64,000 nt of DNA from Streptomyces acidiscabies (GTDB taxonomy: Bacteria > Actinomycetota > Actinomycetes > Streptomycetales > Streptomycetaceae): the NCBI RefSeq assembly GCF_020010905.1, contig NZ_JAGJBY010000002.1, positions 2,294,001-2,358,000 of the forward strand. The letters are read 5' to 3'. Made by a program: the position numbers and the translations under genes. Position 1 is the stretch's first letter. Every line of letters begins with the position of its first letter. Positions 1 to 8,662 of this stretch are shown here, one piece after another. The notes under the pieces are model-generated. The model made no database searches. It worked only from the letters and a program-made list of their open reading frames with translations, and had not been told where the DNA came from.

Positions 1-240
1 CAGCTTCGGGGCGGCGGCCAGGGCCTCGGCGTCGAGGTGCGGGCAGCCCCAGCCGGTGATCAGGATCTCGGCATCCGCCAGCGCGGAGACCGCCGCCGGG
101 TCGGTGAGGTCCTGGACGACGAGCGCGGGGTCGATGTCGGCGGTCCGGCGCAGCCGCTCCAGCACGGGCTCGGGGAACAGCAGCGGGAGGTGCACCGGAT
201 CCATGGCGAACACGGCCCTGGGCAGCGGGGCGCTGGGCAT
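1..240 (-). CDS. D-2-hydroxyacid dehydrogenase, N-terminal fragment (partial)
   Basis: The reading frame begins at the ATG whose complement is at 238-240 and runs off the left edge, giving about 80 N-terminal residues. The sequence (MPSAPLPRAVFAMDP..., then VQDLTDPAAVSALADAEILITGWGCPHLDAEALAAAPKL in short form) resembles the substrate-binding start of NAD-dependent D-isomer 2-hydroxyacid dehydrogenases. Members of this family are frequent near sugar-acid utilisation genes in Streptomyces. The Rossmann domain and catalytic Arg/Glu/His lie outside the window, so substrate and function are inferred. A LacI-type palindrome lies about 35 bp upstream. Confidence 0.6.
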   Translation of the reverse strand, partial: MPSAPLPRAVFAMDPVHLPLLFPEPVLERLRRTADIDPALVVQDLTDPAAVSALADAEILITGWGCPHLDAEALAAAPKL

Positions 241-272
241 GACTCTCCTGGGGGCGAGTGGGGACGAGTACG

Positions 273-284
273 GGAAACGTTTAC
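273..284. promoter_or_regulatory. LacI-type operator-like palindrome
   Basis: The 12-mer GGAAACGTTTAC has a perfect AAACGTTT core with a CG centre, the usual form of LacI/GalR-family operators. It lies just upstream of the leftward dehydrogenase gene and would be well placed to control it. The cognate regulator is inferred to be the LacI protein encoded at 11653-12708. Confidence 0.45.
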
Positions 285-643
285 TGAAAGCGTCTTCTAC
301 CGTAAATCTGTGGCCGAGCCATGGTCAATCAGTCGGAGCGGATCAGTCCCGTTCGGTCCTGCGTTGGGGTTGAGCTGCCAATTTCCCGCTGTTACCGGGG
401 TGTTGGGGTCGCGCGGGCCGCTCGGGGCGGGTGGACCGGGTGTGCGTGAGGAGGACTGTGTCGTCACAACCGGTTGTGGTCGGCGCGGCCGGACGGTTTG
501 TGTGGATCCGGGGGACGGGGCGGGTGGGAGTGCTGCTCCCGGGTGGTTCGCGTGGTCGGTGTCCGTGCAGCTCAGGGCCGTGTCCGGGCTGTTCCGGCGG
601 CCTGTTGGGCGGGCCTTTCGGGGTGGCTGGGTACGTGCACAGA

Positions 644-655
644 GTTTTCGAAAAC
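644..655. promoter_or_regulatory. Perfect 12-bp palindrome upstream of importer operon
   Basis: GTTTTCGAAAAC is a perfect palindrome with a CG centre, typical of a LacI-family half-site pair. It lies about 135 bp upstream of the lipoprotein gene and 66 bp from the second palindrome at 710-729. Confidence 0.45.
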
Positions 656-709
656 GTGCGCAAACTCTTGACGGGTCCCTTGAGGCGGCAGAAGCTCAGC
701 GCACTCGGT

Positions 710-729
710 CGTAGCAACCGGTTGCTACG
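710..729. promoter_or_regulatory. 20-bp perfect palindrome, probable LacI operator of importer operon
   Basis: CGTAGCAACCGGTTGCTACG is a perfect 20-bp inverted repeat about 60 bp upstream of the lipoprotein start. Its core GCAACCGGTTGC matches the shorter sites flanking the LacI gene (11557-11606 and 12767-12838), so this is the best candidate main operator of that regulator. Confidence 0.65.
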
Positions 730-791
730 CGTTACTCGGGCGGGTCGTTGTCATGCCCGTATCCCAGCAGCTCTCAAGAAGGCGAGACCCC

Positions 792-2141
792 ATGCGTTCC
801 CACGCCGGTGCCCCTCCCAGCCGCCGCAGGTTCCTCGCGCTGTCGGCCGGCGGGGCCGTGGCCGGTGCGGCGGCGCTGAACGGGTGCGCGCTCCCGGTCT
901 CCGGCTCGGTCGGCGGCGGGGGAGAGTCCATCACGATGATGGTCTCGCCGGGTGACATCACCCCGGACCAGGTCAGGCAGGCGAAGAACAAGCTCGGGAT
1001 CTCCGTCGAGCTGGTCAAGTGGGACATCACCAAGCTGATCGCGATGCTGACCAGCGGAAACCCGCCCGACCTGGTGCGCGGCGTGGGCGCGGTGGACGCC
1101 GCGTACTTCGCGGCGCGCGACACCGCCGAGAACCTCGACCCGTACTTCGCGCGCTCCACCGTCCTCAGGGCCGCCGACCTCGACCCGGTGAACGACCTGT
1201 GGCGCTTCGACGGCCGCACGCAGGGCAAGGGGCCGCGCTACGGCATGGCGAAGGACTTCTCCCAGGACTCCATGTACTGGTACAACACCGCCGTCTTCGA
1301 CAAGGCGGGGATCACCTACCCGTCGGAGACCGAGCCGGTCACCTTCGAGCAGTGGCAGGAGGACGCGCGCCGTCTCGTCCAGCGCAAGCGGGGGCAGACC
1401 ATCGTCTTCGGCGGCAGCTACGCGGGCCTCACCCGCTCGACGCTGCTCGCGACGATGACGGCCTCGGCGGGCGGCAGCCTCTTCGACGACGACTTCTCCC
1501 GCGTCGACTTCACCACCCCCGAAGCGCGCAAGGCGCTCGCCTGGTACATCGACTACTGCCACACCAAGGTCGGACCGAGCCTGATCCAGCCCGACCCCAA
1601 CGGCTGGGACGGACCCACCTACCAGGCCGGACGCATGGCGATGTCCAACTCCGGTTACTGGCTGGGCGGGATGATCGGCACCGATCCGAAACTCGCCGCC
1701 GTCTCCCGGCTCGCCCCCGCACCCGTCTTCGCCGGCGGCCCCCGCATCAGCGCCTGCCAGGGCGGCACCGGACTGTGGATGCCGAAGAAGGCGAAGAACA
1801 AGGACGCCGCCTGGCGGGTCTTCGAGTGGTTCTTCGGCGAGGAACCCGCCAAGGAACGCGCCGCCGGAGGCTGGGGCATCCCGACCCTCAAGTCTCTGCG
1901 CGCCCTGATGCCCCATCAAGAGACATATCAGCAACGGACGTTGAAGGTGCAGGAGAACGAACTCAAGCATTACTCGGTCGTCTCCTTCACCCCGTACACG
2001 CGGGCCGACGCGCTCGACGCGCTCTTCAACCAGGCCGCCCCGGCGGCGATGAACGGCGGGATCTCCGTCGACAGACTCGCCGGACAACTGAACGACGTCG
2101 TCAACGAACAGCTCAAGCGCGGTAAGGAGCAAGTGGGATGA
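792..2141 (+). CDS. Sugar ABC importer substrate-binding lipoprotein
   Basis: Extracellular solute-binding protein (family 1 type) of a carbohydrate ABC importer, 449 aa. The ATG at 792 is chosen over an upstream start because an AAGGCGAG ribosome-binding site precedes it and it places a twin-arginine motif (RRRFLAL, residues 11-17) and a lipobox LNGC with Cys32 at normal spacing. The mature protein would therefore be Tat-exported and lipid-anchored. The gene is the first of an operon: the stop overlaps the next permease start by 4 bp. Neighbouring pectin-type enzymes suggest it binds uronic-acid-containing oligosaccharides, but the ligand cannot be read from sequence. No ATPase gene is nearby. 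Confidence 0.88.
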   Translation: MRSHAGAPPSRRRFLALSAGGAVAGAAALNGCALPVSGSVGGGGESITMMVSPGDITPDQVRQAKNKLGISVELVKWDITKLIAMLTSGNPPDLVRGVGAVDAAYFAARDTAENLDPYFARSTVLRAADLDPVNDLWRFDGRTQGKGPRYGMAKDFSQDSMYWYNTAVFDKAGITYPSETEPVTFEQWQEDARRLVQRKRGQTIVFGGSYAGLTRSTLLATMTASAGGSLFDDDFSRVDFTTPEARKALAWYIDYCHTKVGPSLIQPDPNGWDGPTYQAGRMAMSNSGYWLGGMIGTDPKLAAVSRLAPAPVFAGGPRISACQGGTGLWMPKKAKNKDAAWRVFEWFFGEEPAKERAAGGWGIPTLKSLRALMPHQETYQQRTLKVQENELKHYSVVSFTPYTRADALDALFNQAAPAAMNGGISVDRLAGQLNDVVNEQLKRGKEQVG

Positions 2142-3118
2142 CGGTCGATCAGATGACGGCGACACCGGCACGGACCGGGACGCCGCCCGCCCGGGGGAAG
2201 CGCGGCACCACCATGGCCGCCCGCCGCCACCGCGCGTTCTACCTGTTCACCTCCCCCTGGATCATCGGCTTCGTGCTGCTGACCGTGATCCCGATGGGGT
2301 ACGCGCTCTGGCTCAGCTTCACCACGTTCGACGGGATCTCGCCGCACTGGACGTTCGTCGGCCTCGCCAACTACCGCGAACTGCTGCACGATCCGGTGAC
2401 CTGGCACGCCCTCGGCCGGTCCGGACTCTTCGCCGTGACGTCCGTACCGCTGTCCATCGCCGCCGGACTCGGACTCGCCGTCCTGCTCAACAGGCCCTTG
2501 AAAGCACGGGGGTTGTTCCGGACGCTCATCTACCTGCCGGCGGTCGTGCCGCCGGTCGGCGCGGGACTCGCCTTCAAGGCGCTGTTCGACCAGAACTCCG
2601 GTGCCACCAACGGGGTGTTGACCTTCTTCGGCATCGACGCCGTGGGCTGGCTCGCCGACCCGTACGCGCGGTACGTGCTGCTGATGACCGTGCTGTGGAC
2701 CGCCGGCAACATCATGATCATCTCGCTGGCGGGGCTCCAGGACGTACCCCGCGAACTCCACGAGGCGGCCGAACTCGACGGGGCGAGCGCCTGGCGGACG
2801 TTCCGCAGCATCACCGTCCCGCTGCTGTCGCCCGTCCTGCTCTTCCAGACCGTCACCGGGATGATCGCCTCGGTGCAGACCATCATGCCGCTGCTGCTCG
2901 CGCCGCTCGGCGACACCAGCGGGATCACGACCGTCCCGCAGTCCAACTACCTGTACATGATGCACGTGTTCGCGCAGTACTTCGCGCTCGGCCGGTACGG
3001 CTACGCCTCCGCGCTGCTGTGGGTGCTCTTCGTCATCATCCTCGCCGTGACGGGCCTGCTCTTCAGGTTCACGTCCGGCGCGGTCTTCTACAACGTCGGC
3101 CCGGAGGCGAAGAAGTGA
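2138..3118 (+). CDS. Sugar ABC importer permease, MalF/UgpA type
   Basis: Inner-membrane permease of the carbohydrate uptake family, 326 aa, with about six hydrophobic segments. The first (FTSPWIIGFVLLTVIPMGY) begins near residue 38. The cytoplasmic EAA loop that docks the ATPase is visible (ELHEAAELDGASAWRTF). The start overlaps the preceding stop in ATGA and the end overlaps the next GTG in GTGA, indicating translational coupling of the three transport genes. The ATP-binding subunit is missing from the locus; in Streptomyces such permeases usually share the MsiK ATPase. Confidence 0.88.
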   Translation: MTVDQMTATPARTGTPPARGKRGTTMAARRHRAFYLFTSPWIIGFVLLTVIPMGYALWLSFTTFDGISPHWTFVGLANYRELLHDPVTWHALGRSGLFAVTSVPLSIAAGLGLAVLLNRPLKARGLFRTLIYLPAVVPPVGAGLAFKALFDQNSGATNGVLTFFGIDAVGWLADPYARYVLLMTVLWTAGNIMIISLAGLQDVPRELHEAAELDGASAWRTFRSITVPLLSPVLLFQTVTGMIASVQTIMPLLLAPLGDTSGITTVPQSNYLYMMHVFAQYFALGRYGYASALLWVLFVIILAVTGLLFRFTSGAVFYNVGPEAKK

Positions 3119-3951
3119 CCACGACCGTCCGCGTCCGCATGGGCCGCCTCGCCCTCTACACCGGACTCGTCGCCCTCACCGGCCTGTTCCTCGGCCCGTT
3201 CGGCTGGCTCGTCCTCACCGGCCTGAAAACACAAGGGGAGTTGGCGGCCTCACCGGTCCACTGGCTGCCGGACCACTTCCAGTGGCACAACTTCGCCGAC
3301 GCGTTCACCCAGATCGATTTCCTCGGCTACGCCCGCAACTCCCTGATCATCGCGCTGATTTACGCCACCCTCGTCACCCTCAGCTCGGCCTGGGTCGGCT
3401 TCGGGTTCGCGCGGCTCGACGCACCGGGAAAGAAGACCCTGTTCGGCATCCTCATCGGCTCGATGATGCTGCCGCAGATGATCACCCTGCTGCCGACGTA
3501 CCTCATCTTCGCCAAGCTCGGCATGGTCGACACGTACTGGCCGTGGGTCCTGTGGGGACTGTCCGCCGCGCCCTATCTCGTCTTCCTGTTCCGGCAGTTC
3601 TTCGCGGGGCTGCCACGCGAACTGGAGGAGGCCGCGATCATCGACGGCGCCGGGTACGCGGGGATCTTCTGGCGGATCTTCCTCCCGCAGTCCTGGCCCG
3701 TCCTGTCCGCGAGCTTCATCATCGCGTTCACCTGGACGTGGGGCGACTACATCGCACCCCAACTCCTGCTCTCCACCGACCGGACCACCCTCGCGGTCGC
3801 CGTGATGACGACGTACGTCAACGACTCGGGAGCGCCGGTCCCCGAACTCCAGGCCGCCGCCTCGGTGATGTACGTCGTGCCGATCCTGCTGGTGTTCCTC
3901 GTCGCCCAACGCGGCTTCGTCGCGGGGATGTCGACGTCGGGACTCAAGTAA
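3115..3951 (+). CDS. Sugar ABC importer permease, MalG type
   Basis: Second permease of the importer, 278 aa. The start is taken as the GTG at 3115, which overlaps the preceding stop; the frame is open further upstream but that part overlaps the MalF-type gene. The N-terminal hydrophobic segment (LALYTGLVALTGLFLGPFGW) and the EAA loop ELEEAAIIDGAGYAGIFW are those of MalG-like proteins. It forms a heterodimer with the upstream permease. An intercistronic hairpin follows, separating transport genes from the enzymes. Confidence 0.87.
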   Translation: MTTTVRVRMGRLALYTGLVALTGLFLGPFGWLVLTGLKTQGELAASPVHWLPDHFQWHNFADAFTQIDFLGYARNSLIIALIYATLVTLSSAWVGFGFARLDAPGKKTLFGILIGSMMLPQMITLLPTYLIFAKLGMVDTYWPWVLWGLSAAPYLVFLFRQFFAGLPRELEEAAIIDGAGYAGIFWRIFLPQSWPVLSASFIIAFTWTWGDYIAPQLLLSTDRTTLAVAVMTTYVNDSGAPVPELQAAASVMYVVPILLVFLVAQRGFVAGMSTSGLK

Positions 3952-3966
3952 CTCCCTTGTCTGTAC

Positions 3967-4005
3967 GGCTGGTTCGCCGCCTGGCGTCGAAAGCGGTGAC
4001 CAGCC
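3967..4005 (+). promoter_or_regulatory. Intercistronic hairpin between transporter and enzyme genes
   Basis: Arms GGCTGGT (3967-3973) and ACCAGCC (3999-4005) are perfectly complementary, and the stem extends inward with GCCGC against GCGG. There is no T-run, so partial termination or an mRNA-stabilising structure that lets transporter and enzyme levels differ is more likely than full termination. Confidence 0.5.
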
Positions 4006-4029
4006 TGCCTTCTCCCAAGGAGCCCCCGC

Positions 4030-5553
4030 ATGAATACGCCCCTCTCCCGCCGCACCGCCCTCCAGGCAGCCGGTGCCGCCACCCTCGCCGCCGGGCTCAC
4101 CAGTGTGACGGCCGGCGAGGCGAACGCCTCCGGGACTGACAACTCCGCGCCGACGCTGGTTACTTACCCCCGCCCCGCGTCCATGCCGACCAACGCCGGC
4201 TACAAGGTCCGCGTCCGCACCGCCCCCGACGGCGACTGGCAGACCCTCGACATCTGGCGCCCCCAGCTCGGCGAGATCAACGCGGCCACCGGCTCCGGCA
4301 AGGTCTACAACTCCTCCCTGGTCTCCTTCGACTTCCACGGCCCCGTCGAGATCGAGGTGACCTACCTCAAGGGCGGCACCACCAAGGCCCGCGTGCGACC
4401 CGACTCGTACGGCATCACACCCGAACTCCTCGGCGACACCCTGCGGTTCACCCTCGACGAGCCGCGCAACGTCGTCGTCCAGATCAACGACGACGTCTTC
4501 GACACCCTGCACGTCCTCACCGGCTGCCCCGACCCGCACGCCCCCAAGTCCGGTGACCCGGACGTCATTTACTTCGGCCCCGGCGTACACACCACCTCCG
4601 ACGGCACCCTGAAGGTCGCCGAGGGCCAGACCGTGTACCTCGACGGCGGCGCCGTCCTCACCGCGACCGTCCTCTTCCAGAGCGTGAAGAACGCCCGCCT
4701 GACCGGGCGCGGGTTCATCAACTCGACGTCCGGGGGCGGGGCGTTGGTCGAGAACAGCGAGAACATCCGCGTCGAGGGCGTCACGATGCTGAACCCGAAC
4801 GGGTACGCCACCCAGCTCGGCAACAGCAAGAACGTCCACATCAAGGGCCTGCGCTCGTTCAGTTCGAAGGGCTGGGGCGACGGCATCGACGTCTTCTGCA
4901 GCGAGAACGTCGTCATCGACGGCGTCTTCATGCGCAACTCCGATGACTGCATCGCCATTTACACGCACCGCTGGAACTACTACGGCGACACCCGCAACGT
5001 CACCGTGAAGAACGCGACCCTCTGGGCCGACGTCGCCCACCCCATCAACGTCGGCACGCACGGCAACACCGACAACCCCGAGGTCATCGAGAACCTGCAC
5101 TTCCAGAACATCGACATCTGCGACCACCGCGAACCGCAGATGAACTACCAGGGCTGCATCGCCCTCAACCCCGGTGACTCCAACCTGATCCGGGGCGTCC
5201 GCGCCGAGGACATCCGGATCGAGAACTTCCGCTGGGGCCAGGTCATCTACATGAAGGTCATGTACAACACGAAGTACAACACGTCCGTCGGCCGGGGCAT
5301 CGAGAACGTCTACATCAAGAACCTCACCTACACCGGCACCAACGCCAAGCCGTCCCTGTTCCTCGGCTACGACGCCGAACACGCGGTGAGGAACGTGACG
5401 TTCGAGAACCTGGTGATCAACGGCCAGACCATCGCGGACTCCATGAAGAAGCCGGGCTGGTACTACACCACCGACGTCATGCAGTGGTTCGCCAACGAGC
5501 ACGTCATCAACCTGAAGTTCATCACCACCGCGGAAGCGCAGGCCGCCCGGTGA
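4030..5553 (+). CDS. Secreted GH28-like pectinolytic beta-helix enzyme
   Basis: Predicted secreted glycoside hydrolase of the polygalacturonase (GH28)-like right-handed beta-helix class, 507 aa. A Tat-like signal (SRRTALQAAGAATLAAGL) precedes the mature part. The central region is rich in N/V/I-type helix rungs and contains GDGID near residue 282, the paired aspartates SDDC (D305, D306) and GTHG (342-345). These correspond in order to the NTD, DD and GHG signatures of GH28, although the first is diverged. An AAGGAG site lies 8 bp before the ATG, and the stop overlaps the next gene. Likely substrate is galacturonan or rhamnogalacturonan backbone; exact specificity is uncertain. Confidence 0.72.
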   Translation: MNTPLSRRTALQAAGAATLAAGLTSVTAGEANASGTDNSAPTLVTYPRPASMPTNAGYKVRVRTAPDGDWQTLDIWRPQLGEINAATGSGKVYNSSLVSFDFHGPVEIEVTYLKGGTTKARVRPDSYGITPELLGDTLRFTLDEPRNVVVQINDDVFDTLHVLTGCPDPHAPKSGDPDVIYFGPGVHTTSDGTLKVAEGQTVYLDGGAVLTATVLFQSVKNARLTGRGFINSTSGGGALVENSENIRVEGVTMLNPNGYATQLGNSKNVHIKGLRSFSSKGWGDGIDVFCSENVVIDGVFMRNSDDCIAIYTHRWNYYGDTRNVTVKNATLWADVAHPINVGTHGNTDNPEVIENLHFQNIDICDHREPQMNYQGCIALNPGDSNLIRGVRAEDIRIENFRWGQVIYMKVMYNTKYNTSVGRGIENVYIKNLTYTGTNAKPSLFLGYDAEHAVRNVTFENLVINGQTIADSMKKPGWYYTTDVMQWFANEHVINLKFITTAEAQAAR

Positions 5554-8500
5554 GTCCCATCAGCCGCCGCGGACTGCTGAGTTCGTCCGCAGCCCTGTTC
5601 CTCGCCGCCGGGACGAGCACCCTGACCGTCCCGGCGGCGAGCGCCAACACCCGTACACCGCAAGGCGGTTCGCAGATCGCCCACCCCGGGCTCCTGCACA
5701 CCGCCGACGACCTGGCCCGCATGAAGGCCGCCGTCGGAGCGAAGCGATCCCCGGTGTACGACGGCTACTTGGCGCTCGCCGCGCACGCCCGCTCGCAGAG
5801 CACGTACGCCGTCCAGAACACCGGCCAGATCACCTCCTGGGGCCGGGGCCCCACCAACTTCCAGAACCAGGCCGTCGCCGACTCGGCCGCCGCCTATCAG
5901 AACGCCCTCCTGTGGGCGGTCACCGGCAACCGCGCCAATGCCGACAAGGCCCGCGACATCCTCAACGCCTGGTCGGCCTCGCTGACCGTCGTCACCGGCG
6001 CCGACGGCCCGCTCGGCGCCGGGCTCCAGGGCTTCAAGTTCGCGAACGCCGCCGAACTCCTGCGCCACACCGGCTACGACGGCTGGACCGAGGCTGAAAT
6101 GGCGCGCTGCGAACGGTCGTTCCTCGACGTCTGGTACCCGGCGGTCTCCGGCTACATGCTGTACGCCAACGGCAACTGGGATCTGACGGCCATTCAAACG
6201 ATCCTGGCCATCGGGGTGTTCTGCGACGAGCCGACCCTCGTCGAGGACGCCCTGCGCTTCGCGGCGGCCGGCGCGGGCAACGGGAGCGTCGCCCATCGCG
6301 TCGTCCGACCGGACGGCCAGGGCCAGGAGTCGGGCCGAGACCAGGGCCACGAGCAACTCGCCGTCGGCCTGATGGGCGACATCGCACAGGTGGCCTGGAA
6401 CCAGGGCGTCGACCTCTGGTCCTTCGACGGCAACCGCATTCTGGCGGGCGCCGAGTACGCGGCGCGCTACAACCTCGGCGGCGACGTCCCCTTCACCCCC
6501 GACCTCGACCGCACCGGCAAGTACGTCAAGCAGACGGTCTCCGCGATCGGCCGGGGCAACCTGCCGCCGATCTACGAGATGTACCTCGCGCACTACAAGG
6601 GCGTACGCGGCATCGAGGCGCCCGACATTCAGGCAGCCGTTTTCCGGGGCGCTAACGGTACCCGTCTGGTCGAGGGCAGCAACGACGACCTCCCGAGCTG
6701 GGGGACCTTCGCCTACGCCGGTACGACGGCCCCCGCGCCGACGGTTCCGGCGCCTCCGGCCGGACTCACGGTGGTGGGGGAGGAGCGCGTGGTCGAGCTG
6801 GCCTGGCTGCCCTCTGTTGCTGCAAGCGGTTACACAATCCGGCGCGCCACCCACCCCGCCGGCCCCTACACGGTGCTCGCGACCGGCGTGACCGCACCGG
6901 CGTACACCGACACCGCCGTCCGGCCCGGACGGGCGTACCACTACACCGTCAGCGCCTCCAACGACCTGGGGACGAGCGGGAGTTCGGTGGCCGTCGGCGC
7001 CAACGCCGGGCTGCCCGGGCCCTGGACGAGCGGGGACGTCGGGGCGGTGAAGATCCCCGGCTCGACCGCGTACGACGGAGAGCGGTTCGTGCTGGAGGCG
7101 TCGGGGACCGCCGACACGTACCAGTTCGCCCAACTCCCGCTGCGCGGCGACGGATCGGTGACCGCGCGGATCGTCTGGCCGCTCAGCTCGCAGTACTCCA
7201 AGATCGGCGTCACGCTGCGCAGCTCCGCCGACCCCGACGCTGCCCACGCCGCGATGCTGATCCAGGGGCTGCCGCTGCACACCTGGAGCGGGGTGTGGAG
7301 CGTACGCCCCGCCCAGGGCTCCGCCGTTTCAGCAACCGGTTCCACACCCGTTCCCCCCACCCAGCAGGAGGCGATCACCACCCGCGCCGCCTTCCCCATC
7401 TCCAGCCTCGGCACGCTCCCCGAGTCGGCGACCCCGCTCGAAGCGCCGTACGTCGAAGGCGCGGGCGACGGATACCGGCTGCGCGCCCCCTACTGGGTAC
7501 GGGTGACCCGCAAGGGCCGCCGCTGCACCGGCGCGATCTCCCCCGACGGCGTCCACTGGACCGAAGTCGGCTCCACGGACGTCGAGTTGGGCCGTACCGT
7601 CCACGCGGGACTCACCCTCACCTCCTGCCTGGGCGTCGACGAGCCGTACGCCGAGACCGGGACCGGCGCCTTCGACAACGTCACCGTCACGGACAGCGCC
7701 GGAACCGTCTGGCGGACCCCGCGCCCCACCCGTACCGCCACCGACCTCAAGTCCGGCCCCGACGGCCTGACTTGGACCGACCCCGACCTGTCCGCCCGGT
7801 ACACCGTCCTGCGCGCACCGAGTCCGCGCGGCCCCTTCCGGGCCGTCGCCACCGACGTCGGCCCGGTCGGCTTCGGCACCCGCATCCGCTGGACCGACCC
7901 GACCGCAGACACCGGGACGACGTACCGCTACGCCGTCGCCAAGACCAACTCAACTGGAACCGGGCCGTGTTCGGCGTCTGTGGCGGCTGACGTCGCGGCT
8001 GCTCCCGCACCGGTCGTGCAGGTTCCACCGAGCCAGGTCCCCGCCCCCTGGACCGCCGCCGACCTCGGGGACCCCGTCACCGACCGGTCCGCGTTCGGCA
8101 CCCTCGGGGTCGTCGCGATCCTCACGCCCGGCAGCACCACGTACGCCGACGACACCTTCACCGTACACGGCGCGGGAGTCGACCTCAGCGCCAACAACCA
8201 AGGGATGACAGGCCAGTTCGTACGGCAGAGGGTCAGCGGGGACTGCACGGTCACCGCGCGGCTGCTGTCCCGGGAGGGCGCCACCGCCGACCGGGTCGGG
8301 CTGCTGATGGCCAAGTCCTCGAACCCCTTCGACCTCGCCGCCGGGATCGTCGTGACCGGCGGGAGCACCGCGCAGCTCATGCTGCGCCCGACGGCCGCCG
8401 GAGCCTCCGCGTTCACCGGCACCACGGCCGTCCAACTCCCCACCCTGCTCCGGCTGAAGCGCACGGGAACCGCTTTCGCCGCAGCGATCTCCACCGACGA

Positions 8501-8645
8501 CGGCGCCACCTGGACCACCCTCGCCGAGGGCACGGTCCCGCTCTTCGGTGACGCCCCCTACCACGTGGGCCTGGTGGTCTGCTCGCGCAACCAACTCGCC
8601 CTCGCCACGGCACGGTTCACCGAGGTGATCATCACCTCCGACTAG
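5550..8645 (+). CDS. Secreted alginate-lyase-family polysaccharide lyase with FN3 and lectin-like domains
   Basis: Large multidomain exoenzyme, 1031 aa from the GTG at 5550, which overlaps the GH28-like stop by 4 bp; the longer frame upstream lies inside that gene. Order: Tat-type signal (SRRGLLSSSAALFLAAG), an alpha/alpha-toroid alginate_lyase domain (about 45-400) with NGNWDLTAIQ and the motif QESGRDQGHEQ, a fibronectin III domain (about 415-505), a concanavalin-like module starting PGPWTSGDVG (about 510-740), a second FN3 (about 745-835) and a second PAPWTAADLG module to the C terminus. Two stretches (6832-6843 and 7332-7343) use atypical A/T-ending codons that create operator-like motifs. 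Substrate may be a uronate polymer of pectin rather than alginate. Confidence 0.75.
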   Translation: MSPISRRGLLSSSAALFLAAGTSTLTVPAASANTRTPQGGSQIAHPGLLHTADDLARMKAAVGAKRSPVYDGYLALAAHARSQSTYAVQNTGQITSWGRGPTNFQNQAVADSAAAYQNALLWAVTGNRANADKARDILNAWSASLTVVTGADGPLGAGLQGFKFANAAELLRHTGYDGWTEAEMARCERSFLDVWYPAVSGYMLYANGNWDLTAIQTILAIGVFCDEPTLVEDALRFAAAGAGNGSVAHRVVRPDGQGQESGRDQGHEQLAVGLMGDIAQVAWNQGVDLWSFDGNRILAGAEYAARYNLGGDVPFTPDLDRTGKYVKQTVSAIGRGNLPPIYEMYLAHYKGVRGIEAPDIQAAVFRGANGTRLVEGSNDDLPSWGTFAYAGTTAPAPTVPAPPAGLTVVGEERVVELAWLPSVAASGYTIRRATHPAGPYTVLATGVTAPAYTDTAVRPGRAYHYTVSASNDLGTSGSSVAVGANAGLPGPWTSGDVGAVKIPGSTAYDGERFVLEASGTADTYQFAQLPLRGDGSVTARIVWPLSSQYSKIGVTLRSSADPDAAHAAMLIQGLPLHTWSGVWSVRPAQGSAVSATGSTPVPPTQQEAITTRAAFPISSLGTLPESATPLEAPYVEGAGDGYRLRAPYWVRVTRKGRRCTGAISPDGVHWTEVGSTDVELGRTVHAGLTLTSCLGVDEPYAETGTGAFDNVTVTDSAGTVWRTPRPTRTATDLKSGPDGLTWTDPDLSARYTVLRAPSPRGPFRAVATDVGPVGFGTRIRWTDPTADTGTTYRYAVAKTNSTGTGPCSASVAADVAAAPAPVVQVPPSQVPAPWTAADLGDPVTDRSAFGTLGVVAILTPGSTTYADDTFTVHGAGVDLSANNQGMTGQFVRQRVSGDCTVTARLLSREGATADRVGLLMAKSSNPFDLAAGIVVTGGSTAQLMLRPTAAGASAFTGTTAVQLPTLLRLKRTGTAFAAAISTDDGATWTTLAEGTVPLFGDAPYHVGLVVCSRNQLALATARFTEVIITSD

Positions 8646-8662
8646 ACGGGAGCCCCACCCCC

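Larger units (their letters stand above)
241..791. other. 550-bp divergent intergenic region with several operator-like palindromes
   Basis: No convincing gene is seen; the open frames here lack a ribosome-binding site and resemble nothing known. It separates the leftward dehydrogenase from the rightward sugar importer. It contains palindromes at 273-284, 644-655 and 710-729 and a possible -35 hexamer TTGACG at 668-673, but no good -10 could be assigned. Confidence 0.6.

Noticed and set aside
37..717. Open frames of 65-225 codons in the first intergenic region
   Set aside because: No ribosome-binding sites or recognisable sequence, and they span operator-like palindromes.
3250..5502. 750-codon minus-strand frame opposite the permease and GH28-like genes
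   Set aside because: It mirrors real plus-strand genes with strong motifs; composition (V/D/G/A-rich) is the typical antisense shadow of high-GC coding sequence.
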